DNA of 9,639 nt from positions 1 to 9,639 of the forward strand of contig CAMWJM010000029.1 of assembly GCA_947174575.1 (NCBI GenBank), given 5' to 3'. The position numbers were made by a program, and so were the translations under genes. The notes under the pieces are model-generated. The model saw only the letters and a program-made list of their open reading frames with translations. It ran no database searches and was not told where the DNA came from. This DNA comes from an uncultured Alistipes sp. GTDB lineage: Bacteria > Bacteroidota > Bacteroidia > Bacteroidales > Rikenellaceae. This document shows, piece by piece, positions 1-6,453 of this stretch; position 1 is the stretch's first letter, and each line of letters opens with the position of its first letter.

Positions 1-118
1 CCCCGATGAGCACCCCGACGACGATCACCACCTCGCGGTTGCGGAACGATAAGATGCGTCGGAACTTGATGGCCGGGTCATTTGCGGGGCGTGTCCTGCT
101 CGGCGAGGATGCGGGCAT
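1..118 (-). CDS. N-terminal fragment of a probable integral membrane protein
   Basis: Only the first 39 codons are inside the window and the gene continues past position 1. The ATG at 118 opens a stop-free frame: a short polar leader (MPASSPSRTRPANDP), a basic stretch (IKFRRILSFRNRE) and then the start of a hydrophobic helix (VVIVVGVLIG). This is the usual layout of a cytoplasmic tail followed by a first transmembrane segment. The alternative ATG at 81, which overlaps the TGA of the S41 gene, hits a stop after 18 codons, so it is not the start. The chosen start overlaps the upstream peptidase gene by 41 bases, implying co-transcription and coupled translation. A basic segment just before TM1 is seen in Bacteroidota ClC-type chloride channels, but this fragment is too short to assign a family. 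Confidence 0.5.
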   Translation of the reverse strand, partial: MPASSPSRTRPANDPAIKFRRILSFRNREVVIVVGVLIG

Positions 119-1733
119 ATGCTTCGGGGTCGCGCAGCAGCTCTACGGCCTGCTGCACCTCCTTGTCGCCGGGCAGCGAACGGGCCAGCACGGCTTCGGT
201 GTAGCCGTGGCGCAGAACGATGTCGTTGTCGATCGAGCGTACGATCTCCTTGCGGTAGGTCTCCAGATTGGACTGCGTGTCGTCGTGCAGATCGGCTTCG
301 AGCGCCTCGATCCGCTCGGCGATGGCGTCGAACCGATCCGTTCGGGCCGCTTCGCGCAGCCGCTTGAGCGCTCGGCGCGACTCCGATTCGTAGGGCACCT
401 CCTTGTCGTGCATGAAAGCGCGGAAGTCGTCGTAGTCGGCATCGGTGATGGTGAACGACACCAGGTCGTCCGGTTTCTCGGGGTTGCGGCGCATGTAGTC
501 GTCGGTGAAATCCTCGATGAAACCCAGCGCATAGAGCGTCGCCGCGAAGCGGCTGATGTACTCCGGCTCGGTGCGCAGGTCGGGCATCACGCCGCCCCCG
601 TCGTAGACCTTGCGGCCTGCGCGGGTCGCGAACTCCGACACCAGCGAGTCGGGAACCGCATGCACGGCGCCCTGCTGCGAGTGCGAATAGTCGATAGCCT
701 GGATGCAGCGGCCCGAGGGGATGTAGTATTTGGCCGTCGTGAGCTTGAGCATGGCGTTGTAGCCCAGCGGACGGGTGCTCTGCACCAGCCCTTTGCCGAA
801 CGTCCGCTGCCCGATGAGTACCGCGCGGTCGAGGTCTTGCAAAGCCCCGGCCACGATCTCGGCCGCCGAGGCTGAATTGCCGTTGACCAGCACCGCGAGC
901 GGCAGATCGGGGAACACCGGCTCCGAGGCGGTGCGGTAGCTTTGGGCCGATTCGGCCGTGCGGCCCTTGGTGCTCACCACCTCGGTGCCCTTGGGCAGGA
1001 ACATCGAGAGGATTTTCACCGCCTCCTGGAGGATGCCGCCCGTGTTCGAGCGGTAGTCGAGGATCAACCCCTGCAATTCGCCCTCGCTGCGCAGCCGTTC
1101 GAGCGCGGCGCGCATCTCCTCGTAGGAACCTTCGGTGAAGTCGCTGTGGCGGATGTAGCCTATGCCCTCGGCGACCCGGCCGGCATAGGGGACGCTCGGA
1201 ATGGCGATCCGCTCGCGGGTCAGTGCCAGGGTTTGCCGCTGGCCGTCGAGGTGCTCGACCGTCACTTTCACCTGCGTGCCCGGGTCGCCCTTGAGCAGCG
1301 CCGAAACCTGCTCGGTGGTGAAGCCTGCGGCCTCCTTGCCGTCGATAGCCAGGATCTTGTCGCCGATGCGGATGCCGGCGCGGTCGGCGGGCGAATCCTT
1401 GTAGGGCTGGGCGAAGATCACGCGGTCGCCCTTTTGGCGGATCAACGACCCCACGCCGCCGTATTTCCCGGTGGTGAGGAGTTCGAACGTCGACATTTCG
1501 TCGGCCGGGATGAACTCGGTGTAGGGATCGAGGTCTTGCACCATGCCTTGCGCGGCGCCGAGCATGAGCTTGTCGGGATCGACGGGGTCGACATATTCGA
1601 GCGAGAGTTCGCGCATCATGTTGACGGCGATCTCCATGTTGCGGCCCAGCCCGAAGTCGTTGGGCGCGGCGAAAATCAGCAGCGCAGCGGCGGCTACGGT
1701 GCCGGCGGCGGAAAGCAGGTATTTGTTATTCAT
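78..1733 (-). CDS. S41 family C-terminal processing peptidase (Tsp/CtpA-like), membrane-anchored
   Basis: The product is 551 residues and belongs to the S41 family of serine proteases, which degrade or trim envelope proteins. Residues 5-23 form a hydrophobic signal or anchor segment, so the protease should act in the periplasm. A PDZ domain spans about 88-172, with the GVGSLIRQKG and SPADRAGIRIGDKI motifs. The catalytic domain follows. NGNSASAAEI holds the likely nucleophile Ser289, and TFGKGLVQ holds Lys314. Their spacing of 25 equals that of the Tsp Ser430/Lys455 dyad. A long charged C-terminal region (about 405-551) is usual for Bacteroidota members. The open frame runs back to 1946, but the ATG at 1733 is preferred: it begins a proper signal sequence, while the extra upstream codons are the out-of-frame shadow of the preceding gene. 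It overlaps that gene by 8 bases. The substrate is not predictable. Confidence 0.95.
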   Translation of the reverse strand: MNNKYLLSAAGTVAAAALLIFAAPNDFGLGRNMEIAVNMMRELSLEYVDPVDPDKLMLGAAQGMVQDLDPYTEFIPADEMSTFELLTTGKYGGVGSLIRQKGDRVIFAQPYKDSPADRAGIRIGDKILAIDGKEAAGFTTEQVSALLKGDPGTQVKVTVEHLDGQRQTLALTRERIAIPSVPYAGRVAEGIGYIRHSDFTEGSYEEMRAALERLRSEGELQGLILDYRSNTGGILQEAVKILSMFLPKGTEVVSTKGRTAESAQSYRTASEPVFPDLPLAVLVNGNSASAAEIVAGALQDLDRAVLIGQRTFGKGLVQSTRPLGYNAMLKLTTAKYYIPSGRCIQAIDYSHSQQGAVHAVPDSLVSEFATRAGRKVYDGGGVMPDLRTEPEYISRFAATLYALGFIEDFTDDYMRRNPEKPDDLVSFTITDADYDDFRAFMHDKEVPYESESRRALKRLREAARTDRFDAIAERIEALEADLHDDTQSNLETYRKEIVRSIDNDIVLRHGYTEAVLARSLPGDKEVQQAVELLRDPEAYARILAEQDTPRK

Positions 1734-2199
1734 CGCGTCGTGTCGTTTGAATATAGGATTCGAGTCTGTAGGCGACCCGGACGACTCCGCGCCGGATTCC
1801 CTGCAGCACGATCCATTGTCCGTATTGCGACGCTTCGATGCGGTCTTCGAAAAGCAGCGTCGTGCGGTGCAGGAGCGTGTCGGCGCGGAAAACGAGTTTG
1901 TCGTCGGATTCCTCCGCCAGCGAAAACCCTGCCGACTCGAACGCATGGACGATCTGTTCGCGGTGACGTCGTATGTCGCCCTCGATCTTCCGCGTGACGA
2001 ATCCGAAGCGCGGATACAGGGCCGCGAGCACCACGATCGCCAGAAAAAGCGTCAGATAGCGATCCGTATGGAACATCGTGTAGATCGTGTCTTCGAACGA
2101 CAGGGCCGAAGTCCCCGTAAGCAGCATGAGCGCCATGAGGGCGATGCAAAGCACGCACAGGGCTATGAAATATTTCAGTGAGCGAAGCAACCGGGTCAT
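1726..2199 (-). CDS. Small two-TM membrane protein of unknown function
   Basis: This 157-residue protein is not one I can name. Residues 1-9 are basic (MTRLLRSLK). Two hydrophobic helices follow at about 10-29 and 48-65, separated by a short loop (TSALSFEDTIYTMFHTDRY). A soluble domain fills 66-157, rich in charge and alternating beta-like stretches (DKLVFRADTLLHRTTLLFEDR, QWIVLQGIRRGVVRVAYRL). By the positive-inside rule the N-terminus and the C-terminal domain would both be cytoplasmic. The ATG at 2199 is the only start that begins just before TM1; the frame stays open upstream to 2901, but only as the shadow of ispH. The gene starts 20 bases after the ispH stop and its TAA lies inside the start of the S41 peptidase gene. 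The tight packing suggests co-expression, and a role with the peptidase is a guess from position only. Confidence 0.85.
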   Translation of the reverse strand: MTRLLRSLKYFIALCVLCIALMALMLLTGTSALSFEDTIYTMFHTDRYLTLFLAIVVLAALYPRFGFVTRKIEGDIRRHREQIVHAFESAGFSLAEESDDKLVFRADTLLHRTTLLFEDRIEASQYGQWIVLQGIRRGVVRVAYRLESYIQTTRRDE

Positions 2200-2219
2200 T
2201 ATAGAGGTAAACGTTGAAA

Positions 2220-3116
2220 TTATGAATTGTGAATTGTGAATTGTGAATTCCTGATGGCCTCCGCCACCTCTTCCATCAATCGGCCGGGCGTGGAGGTGGC
2301 GCCGCAGATGCCTACCGACCGCACCCCCTCGAACCATTCGGGGCGCAGCTCGGCCGCCTCCTCGACCGTATAGGTGCGGGGATTGGCGCGGCGGCACACT
2401 TCGTAGAGTACCTTGCCGTTGGACGACTTGCGTCCGCAGACGAAGACCACCGCGTCGAACCGCGCGGCGAACTCGGTCAGATGCTGTTCGCGGCCCGACA
2501 CCTGGCGGCAGATCGTGTCGTCGATGCGCACGGCGGCCGGATCGGCGGCCCGGCGGCGCATTTCGGCTCCCAACCGCTCGAAAAGCGCGATGCTCTGCGT
2601 GGTCTGGGAGAGGAAATAGATCGGGCGTGCGAAGTCGATCTGCGCCAGGTCGTCTTCGCTTTCGACCACCAGCGTGGGATCGTCGACCTGCCCCGTGAGA
2701 CCCACCACTTCGGCGTGGCCCCGCTTGCCGAGGATGACCACCTGCCCGCCTATGGGGCGCATCTCGGCGTGGGCCTGTTTCACCCGGGCCTGCAGCCGCG
2801 CGACCACCGGACAGGTGGCGTCGACGATACCGATGCCCAGACGCCGGGCCTCGGCGTAGATGATCGGCGGCTCGCCGTGGGCGCGGATCAGCATGCGGCA
2901 TCCGGCGGCTCGGGCCATGTCGGCGCGGGTGAGCGTGTGCAGCCCCAGCCGTTCGAGCCGCTGCACTTCGAGCCGGTTGTGCACGATGTCGCCCAGCGAG
3001 TAGACCGTGCCGCCCTCGCTCAACGCCGCCTCGGCCTCGCCGATCGCCCGGACGACCCCGAAGCAGAAACCCGATTTATGATCGATCTCGATGAACAAAT
3101 CAAAAATAACCTGCAA
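2220..3116 (-). CDS. ispH: 4-hydroxy-3-methylbut-2-enyl diphosphate reductase (IspH/LytB)
   Basis: IspH catalyses the last step of the MEP isoprenoid pathway, reducing HMBPP to IPP and DMAPP with an oxygen-sensitive [4Fe-4S] cluster in the cytosol. Numbered from the TTG at 3116 (298 aa), the three cluster cysteines are present: C18 (GFCFG), C102 (DATCP) and C203 (DTICRQ). Substrate-binding residues also match the family: H46 in VHN, H80 in RAHGE, H134 and E136 in GHAE, T172 in TTQ, S231/N233 in SSN, and S275 in GATSTP. No ATG exists at the 5' end. The start is either TTG 3116 or TTG 3098; the latter gives MFIEIDHKSGFCFG, closer to typical family N-termini. The last ten or so residues (NSQFTIHNS) are encoded by a heptamer tandem repeat and are not part of the fold. 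It lies 58 bases after cmk, a neighbour pair known in Bacteroidota. Confidence 0.96.
   Translation of the reverse strand: MQVIFDLFIEIDHKSGFCFGVVRAIGEAEAALSEGGTVYSLGDIVHNRLEVQRLERLGLHTLTRADMARAAGCRMLIRAHGEPPIIYAEARRLGIGIVDATCPVVARLQARVKQAHAEMRPIGGQVVILGKRGHAEVVGLTGQVDDPTLVVESEDDLAQIDFARPIYFLSQTTQSIALFERLGAEMRRRAADPAAVRIDDTICRQVSGREQHLTEFAARFDAVVFVCGRKSSNGKVLYEVCRRANPRTYTVEEAAELRPEWFEGVRSVGICGATSTPGRLMEEVAEAIRNSQFTIHNS
2223..2250. repeat. Heptanucleotide tandem repeat at the ispH 3' end
   Basis: Three perfect copies of TGAATTG lie in tandem at 2223-2229, 2230-2236 and 2237-2243. A fourth copy with one changed base (TGAATTC) occupies 2244-2250. The array sits inside the last codons of ispH and ends at its stop. 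The unit length is not a multiple of three, so each added or lost copy changes the reading frame at the ispH C-terminus. Similar TGAATTG-type arrays, giving HNSQFTIHN-like tails, are in my memory a recurrent low-complexity feature of Bacteroidota genomes. Confidence 0.9.
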
Positions 3117-3174
3117 AGCCGCCGCCGGATGAAACGGGTCGTTCCCGATTCCGGTGCCGTGCGGGCCGCAACCC

Positions 3175-3876
3175 TTATTTGTCGATGATTTCGGTGAACG
3201 TCCGCATGAACCATTCCATTTGCTCGTCGACGGTCATGCGGCTGTTGTCCAACACGATCGCGTCGTCGGCCTGCCGCAGCGGCGAGATCGCGCGGCTCAT
3301 GTCGGCCGCGTCGCGTTCGCGCACGTTGCGCTCGATCTCGTCGAGGGTCACCTGCTGGCCCTTGGCGGTCAGCTCGTCGTAGCGGCGTCGGGCGCGTACG
3401 GCCGGGTCGGCGGTCATGAAGAGCTTCAATTCGGCGTCGGGGAAGACTACCGTGCCGATGTCGCGGCCGTCCATCACCACGCCGCGGCGGCGCCCCATCT
3501 CCTGCTGCATGGCCACCAGTTTCCGCCGCACGTCCGGAATGGCCGACACCTGGCTCACGCAGTTGCTCACCTCGATCGTGCGGATCTTGCCCTCGACCAG
3601 ATCGCCGTTGACATAGATGTCGCTCGCTCCGCGCGAGGGGTTGAACCTGAAGGTGATGGCCACCTCGTCGAGCAGCCCCGCGACAGCCTCCTCGTCGACG
3701 ATGCCCGAGCGTATGGCGCCGTGCTCCAGAGCGTAGAGCGTCACGGCGCGGTACATGGCGCCCGTGTCGATGAAGATGTAGCCCAGACGGGCCGCGATCG
3801 CCTTGGCGAAAGTGCTCTTGCCGCACGACGAGAAGCCGTCGACGGCGATTATGATCTTGCGTTTAGTGTCCGACAT
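3175..3876 (-). CDS. cmk: Cytidylate kinase
   Basis: This kinase phosphorylates CMP and dCMP with ATP, feeding CTP/dCTP synthesis in the cytosol. The 233-residue length is normal for the bacterial Cmk family. Seen in order: a P-loop variant GFSSCGKST at 14-22, the DTGAMYR nucleotide-binding motif at 37-43, VMDGRDIGT at 134-142 for the CMP site, and the lid-associated RDAADMSR at 188-195. The frame can be extended to a TTG at 3891. The ATG at 3876 is preferred because it places MSDTKRKIIIAVDG directly before the P-loop, as in the family. The gene overlaps the end of the upstream LysE-type gene by 14 bases, so translation is probably coupled. ispH follows 58 bases later. Confidence 0.96.
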   Translation of the reverse strand: MSDTKRKIIIAVDGFSSCGKSTFAKAIAARLGYIFIDTGAMYRAVTLYALEHGAIRSGIVDEEAVAGLLDEVAITFRFNPSRGASDIYVNGDLVEGKIRTIEVSNCVSQVSAIPDVRRKLVAMQQEMGRRRGVVMDGRDIGTVVFPDAELKLFMTADPAVRARRRYDELTAKGQQVTLDEIERNVRERDAADMSRAISPLRQADDAIVLDNSRMTVDEQMEWFMRTFTEIIDK

Positions 3877-4540
3877 TGGGGAGGATGTCAAAAAAGGTGG
3901 ATAATATGGTGTAGATGCCTAACAGTCCGATGACTACGCCCGCCACGTGGTTGATCGTGAGCATATGGCGCGGGCGGAAGCGCCGCCGGAAAAGGTTGAT
4001 GACGAATGCCAGCAGCGTCCACCACGAGGCTGCGCCGCCGAAGAATCCGGCGATGACGAAAAGCGCCCGCACGAAGCCTCCGAATCCCGATCCCGTGACG
4101 TCGCCCGATGAGATGTTGAACACGGCGAAGAACGCCAGGATGTAGGGGATCACCATGATGAAGTTGGCGATCGTGAGTCCGAAGATCGACACGAAATCCT
4201 GCCACAACGAACTTTTGCCGGCGCGGTTGCGGCGGATCTGCGGCACGGGGTTCTGTGAGAAGATGTAGACTCCCACCACGATCACCAGCAGTCCGCCGAC
4301 GATGCGCAGCAGGGTGTTGTACTGCTCGATCCGGCTCTGGAGTATCGAGTAGAAGAAGAACGCGGCCATGGCCATGAACGTGTCGGCGCAGGCCACGCCG
4401 ATGCCCGAAACGATGCCCGAACGCCGGTTCTTGGAGAGCGTGCGCTGGATGCAGAGCACCGCCACGGGGCCGACGGTGATCGAAGCGGCGATGCCTACGC
4501 AGATGCCGCGGAAGAGGAGTTCCGGAATTTCGAGTGACAT
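3863..4540 (-). CDS. LysE family translocator (putative amino-acid or small-molecule exporter)
   Basis: This is a 225-residue polytopic inner-membrane protein of the LysE/RhtB superfamily, whose members export amino acids or related metabolites using the proton gradient. About six hydrophobic segments can be seen, near 8-32, 43-66, 77-94, 117-141, 155-183 and 197-219. The N-terminal ITVGPVAVLCIQRTLSKNRRSGIVSGIGVACADT (residues 21-54) carries the family's conserved GP and the following G-x-x-x-G/D pattern. Basic loops (KNRR, RRNRAGK, RRRFRPRH) mark cytoplasmic faces. It is the first gene of the leftward cluster. A good Bacteroidota-type promoter sits only about 20 bases upstream, giving a very short leader. 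The substrate cannot be read from the sequence, and the link to cmk and ispH appears to be positional rather than functional. Confidence 0.9.
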   Translation of the reverse strand: MSLEIPELLFRGICVGIAASITVGPVAVLCIQRTLSKNRRSGIVSGIGVACADTFMAMAAFFFYSILQSRIEQYNTLLRIVGGLLVIVVGVYIFSQNPVPQIRRNRAGKSSLWQDFVSIFGLTIANFIMVIPYILAFFAVFNISSGDVTGSGFGGFVRALFVIAGFFGGAASWWTLLAFVINLFRRRFRPRHMLTINHVAGVVIGLLGIYTILSTFFDILPNVGH

Positions 4541-4557
4541 AGCTCGGGTTCAACACG

Positions 4558-4589
4558 CGAAGATACGAATAAGCGAGGGCAAAACCAAA
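4558..4589 (-). promoter_or_regulatory. Bacteroidota-type promoter for the LysE-cmk-ispH cluster
   Basis: Read on the minus strand, TTTG (4589-4586) is followed by exactly 20 bases and then TATCTTCG (4565-4558). This fits the Bacteroidota -33/-7 consensus TTTG and TAnnTTTG with one change in the second box. Transcription would begin about 10 bases before the LysE-family ATG at 4540. Confidence 0.65.
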
Positions 4590-4665
4590 CTTTAGTCGGG
4601 ATTTTGCCGGACGGGAGGATTTGAGACGAAGTCGGAGATGCGGAAAAGCTGCGACATGCGCACGA

Positions 4666-4687
4666 GCATCCCTTGAAAAAGGGGTGC
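4666..4687. other. Nine-base-pair hairpin with GAAA loop in the divergent intergenic region
   Basis: GCATCCCTT (4666-4674), GAAA (4675-4678) and AAGGGGTGC (4679-4687) form a 9-bp stem with one T-G wobble and a GNRA-type tetraloop on the plus strand. No T run follows on either strand, so it is not a standard intrinsic terminator. It lies between the two divergent promoters of the 259-base gap 4541-4799. Upstream of the DUF3467 promoter it would not be in that mRNA. It may be an operator-like palindrome or chance. Nothing else recognisable was found in the gap apart from the promoters. Confidence 0.4.
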
Positions 4688-4743
4688 GGGTGCTCCGAAA
4701 TATTCGATCTGTTGATAAAATATCGAAAACTTTGGCGCCGCGC

Positions 4744-4776
4744 TTGCATAACGGAGGTGGGAAACGGGTACTTTTG
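4744..4776 (+). promoter_or_regulatory. Candidate promoter for the DUF3467 gene
   Basis: TACTTTTG at 4769-4776 matches the Bacteroidota -7 box TAnnTTTG exactly. TTG at 4744-4746 lies 22 bases upstream and could serve as the -33 box, though the spacing is slightly long. The -7 box ends 23 bases before the ATG at 4800, leaving a short leader. Confidence 0.55.
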
Positions 4777-4799
4777 TATCCGCATAATTTGGAAAGTCT

Positions 4800-5105
4800 A
4801 TGGCAGAGATGAAACAGTTCGGTCTCGACGTGGAGTTGGACGAGCAGACGGCGCAGGGCCACTATTCGAATCTGGCGATCATATCGCATTCCTCCTCGGA
4901 GTTCATCGTCGACTTCGCGACCGTGCTCCCGGGCGTGCAGAAAGCGCGCGTGAAGAGCCGCATCATCCTGACGCCCGAGCATGCCAAGCGTCTGCTGCGC
5001 TCGCTGCAGGAGAACATCGTGCGTTACGAAAGCACCGTAGGCAAAATCGAAATCCCCTCGCCCCAGCAATCGTCCGAACCCGGCCCCAAAATGGGAGAAG
5101 CGTAG
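4800..5105 (+). CDS. DUF3467 domain-containing small protein
   Basis: This 101-residue soluble protein matches the DUF3467 family as I know it from Bacteroidota: a short all-domain protein with no assigned role. Features visible are the ELDEQTAQGHYSNLAIISHSSSEFIVDFATVLPG core (about 12-45), a basic stretch (KARVKSRIILTPEHAKRLLRSLQENI, about 48-73) likely to be beta-strand then helix, and a disordered proline- and serine-rich tail (PSPQQSSEPGPKMGEA). There is no signal peptide or membrane segment, so it should be cytosolic. It has its own promoter and is transcribed away from the LysE cluster. No other gene shares its direction before the terminator at 5280, so it appears monocistronic. In some Bacteroidota relatives DUF3467 genes lie near RNA polymerase subunit genes, but nothing of that kind is in this window. 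Confidence 0.9.
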   Translation: MAEMKQFGLDVELDEQTAQGHYSNLAIISHSSSEFIVDFATVLPGVQKARVKSRIILTPEHAKRLLRSLQENIVRYESTVGKIEIPSPQQSSEPGPKMGEA

Positions 5106-5110
5106 AGAAT

Positions 5111-5135
5111 AAAAAGAAACTTATAAAGCAAACAT
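5111..5135 (+). repeat. Left copy of an imperfect inverted repeat bordering the AT-rich island
   Basis: This 25-base AT-rich stretch begins five bases after the DUF3467 stop. Its reverse-complement partner is at 6454-6476. Aligned with a 2-base and a 1-base gap, the segments AAAAAG, ACTTATAAA, CAAA and a final AT all match, with one mismatch. The longest uninterrupted identity is nine bases (ACTTATAAA). No target-site duplication is seen outside the repeats. Confidence 0.4.
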
Positions 5136-5279
5136 CCAAGGTTGACATATGGGTTTCAAACTCAAAGAAGATGAGATAAAAGCAGAAAACGATCTCGTTT
5201 GTGCCAATCTTCATTATTGTAATCGAGGATGAGGGTGTTCATCCAATAGGTCTAATAATGTGGATTACTGATTAAAGCG

Positions 5280-5310
5280 AATGCCGAGCATTTATTTGCT
5301 CGGCATTTTT
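5280..5310 (+). terminator. Intrinsic terminator between convergent genes
   Basis: AATGCCGAGCA (5280-5290), loop TTTATT and TGCTCGGCATT (5297-5307) form an 11-bp perfect stem whose 3' end runs into a TTTTT tract (5306-5310). This is a textbook rightward Rho-independent terminator, 174 bases after the DUF3467 stop. It lies one base beyond the stop of the leftward lipoprotein gene. Read leftward the hairpin is preceded by A5 but followed only by TTCGCTTT, so it would be weaker in that direction. Confidence 0.9.
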
Positions 5311-5311
5311 G

Positions 5312-6304
5312 CTATTTTATATCTACTTTCAACTCGTCATTCTCAACTCGAATATCAACGGTTTTTGTTGTTATTGTTCCGTCATATTCAGTCTGGGTAG
5401 TCAAAAGTAAAATATGGTCGTTGGTTCGTATTTTGTATTCAAATGAATATCGAGGTGTTTTCGATGAATCCACAGAGATAGGCTCATAAATCCACATATA
5501 TTTCGTAGTATGGGAGATTGTATTATAGGTGCATTTGCGTTCGTAAATCACCAAATCTTCGGCATGTATTTCAAACTCGTTTCTAATACCTTTACTACCA
5601 TAATCGGGGCCAAACCGACAAAGCAATTCTACTTCCCAGAAATGTAACCCATTTGATGGTGAGATAATGAGATTGTGATATATGTCATTTTCTATTTTAC
5701 CATAGGTTCCAATAGCGGAAGATAGAATTACATCATTATCAAAATCATATATGATACCGTTTTCCCCTAATATGATGTATATCGAACGATCCGTCCATTT
5801 CGTTATTGAAACCGCACTATAACCCGATTTTTCATCAAGAATATAACGACAATGGCTATCCCCACTTACGGATATTAAGTCTTTGCGAGACGATAAAACC
5901 GCACGGCCCGAATTATTATATTGAGGATCTGTGTATTTAATAACAATTATCAATTTATTACGCTCAAAATAAGCATCCAAAACCGCACCTACTCCATACC
6001 TGTATTCTTCGCCGTATGCGAAATACGAGGTAGGATGATCCACGTCCGTATACTGGCACTGCAAACTTCCCGACTGGCTGTCGAACACCCCAATCCAAGC
6101 ACAATCATCAATCGTTCCGGTAAATACAGTCGATTCAGGAGTACTGAATTTCTCCTCTTCTTGTAGTCCTTGTATGTTCTCTATATCTACCTCCGAGAAA
6201 TCGAATTTTTTCTTTATGTCATTTGGATTGTTCAAGTCCAAAGTTTCAGTACACGACGCGAGGCTTACGCAGGCAATGACCAGCAATAATAGTAGCTTTT
6301 TCAT
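5312..6304 (-). CDS. Hypothetical lipoprotein, unrecognised family
   Basis: I do not recognise this 330-residue protein. MKKLLLLLVIACVSLASC is a classic lipoprotein signal peptide: KK, a leucine-rich core and the lipobox LASC with Cys18 as the predicted lipidated residue. After it comes a short acidic linker (TETLDLNNPNDIKKKFDFSEVDIENIQGLQEEE). The rest has many short alternating hydrophobic and polar stretches (KLIIVIKYTD, RSIYIILGENGIIYDFDND, HILLLTTQTEYDGTITTKTVDIRV), which suggests an all-beta soluble domain at the outer or inner membrane surface. No catalytic motif, SusD-like or fimbrillin-like signature is evident. Codon use is AT-rich and very unlike all neighbours: positions 5401-5460 contain 18 G or C, against 39 in 7201-7260 of folC. 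It is monocistronic with a leader of up to 175 bases and appears acquired. Post-export N-acylation would be by Lnt, encoded nearby. Confidence 0.88.
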   Translation of the reverse strand: MKKLLLLLVIACVSLASCTETLDLNNPNDIKKKFDFSEVDIENIQGLQEEEKFSTPESTVFTGTIDDCAWIGVFDSQSGSLQCQYTDVDHPTSYFAYGEEYRYGVGAVLDAYFERNKLIIVIKYTDPQYNNSGRAVLSSRKDLISVSGDSHCRYILDEKSGYSAVSITKWTDRSIYIILGENGIIYDFDNDVILSSAIGTYGKIENDIYHNLIISPSNGLHFWEVELLCRFGPDYGSKGIRNEFEIHAEDLVIYERKCTYNTISHTTKYMWIYEPISVDSSKTPRYSFEYKIRTNDHILLLTTQTEYDGTITTKTVDIRVENDELKVDIK

Positions 6305-6388
6305 GATAGGTGGTTGTTTTAAGAATCAGCCGATTTAATCTTGCGGTGATTAGAAGTTGCAGTCAAAGACTGGTTCCGTTTGATGAGT

Positions 6389-6420
6389 TAAATTTAGTGC
6401 ACCAATATATAGATGGGCAA
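6389..6420 (-). promoter_or_regulatory. Weak candidate promoter for the lipoprotein gene
   Basis: On the minus strand, TTG (6420-6418) lies 21 bases before TAAATTTA (6396-6389). The latter differs from TAnnTTTG only in the last base. It would give a leader of about 80 bases. In such AT-rich DNA a match this loose can occur by chance, and no better candidate was seen in 6305-6479. Confidence 0.3.
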
Positions 6421-6453
6421 TGGTAAATTACAAAACAATAGGTTGTTTCCCAA

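Noticed and set aside
1726..2901. A single 391-codon leftward frame covering part of ispH and the two-TM gene
   Set aside because: The upstream part is ispH read in the wrong frame. The real gene is the last 157 codons from the ATG at 2199.
3888..5069. A 393-codon minus-strand frame from DUF3467 into the LysE gene
   Set aside because: It runs antisense to DUF3467, through the promoter gap and out of frame through the LysE gene, and the product has no coherent domain.
5149..5232. A 27-codon ORF (MGFKLKEDEIKAEND...) downstream of DUF3467
   Set aside because: It is too short, with no start signal or promoter match, and AT-rich DNA gives such frames by chance. It is kept only as a note in the finding on the untranslated stretch.
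6433..6448. A small stem (AAACAA/TTGTTT) after folC as its terminator
   Set aside because: Six A/T-rich pairs with only four following T bases on the folC strand are too weak to call.
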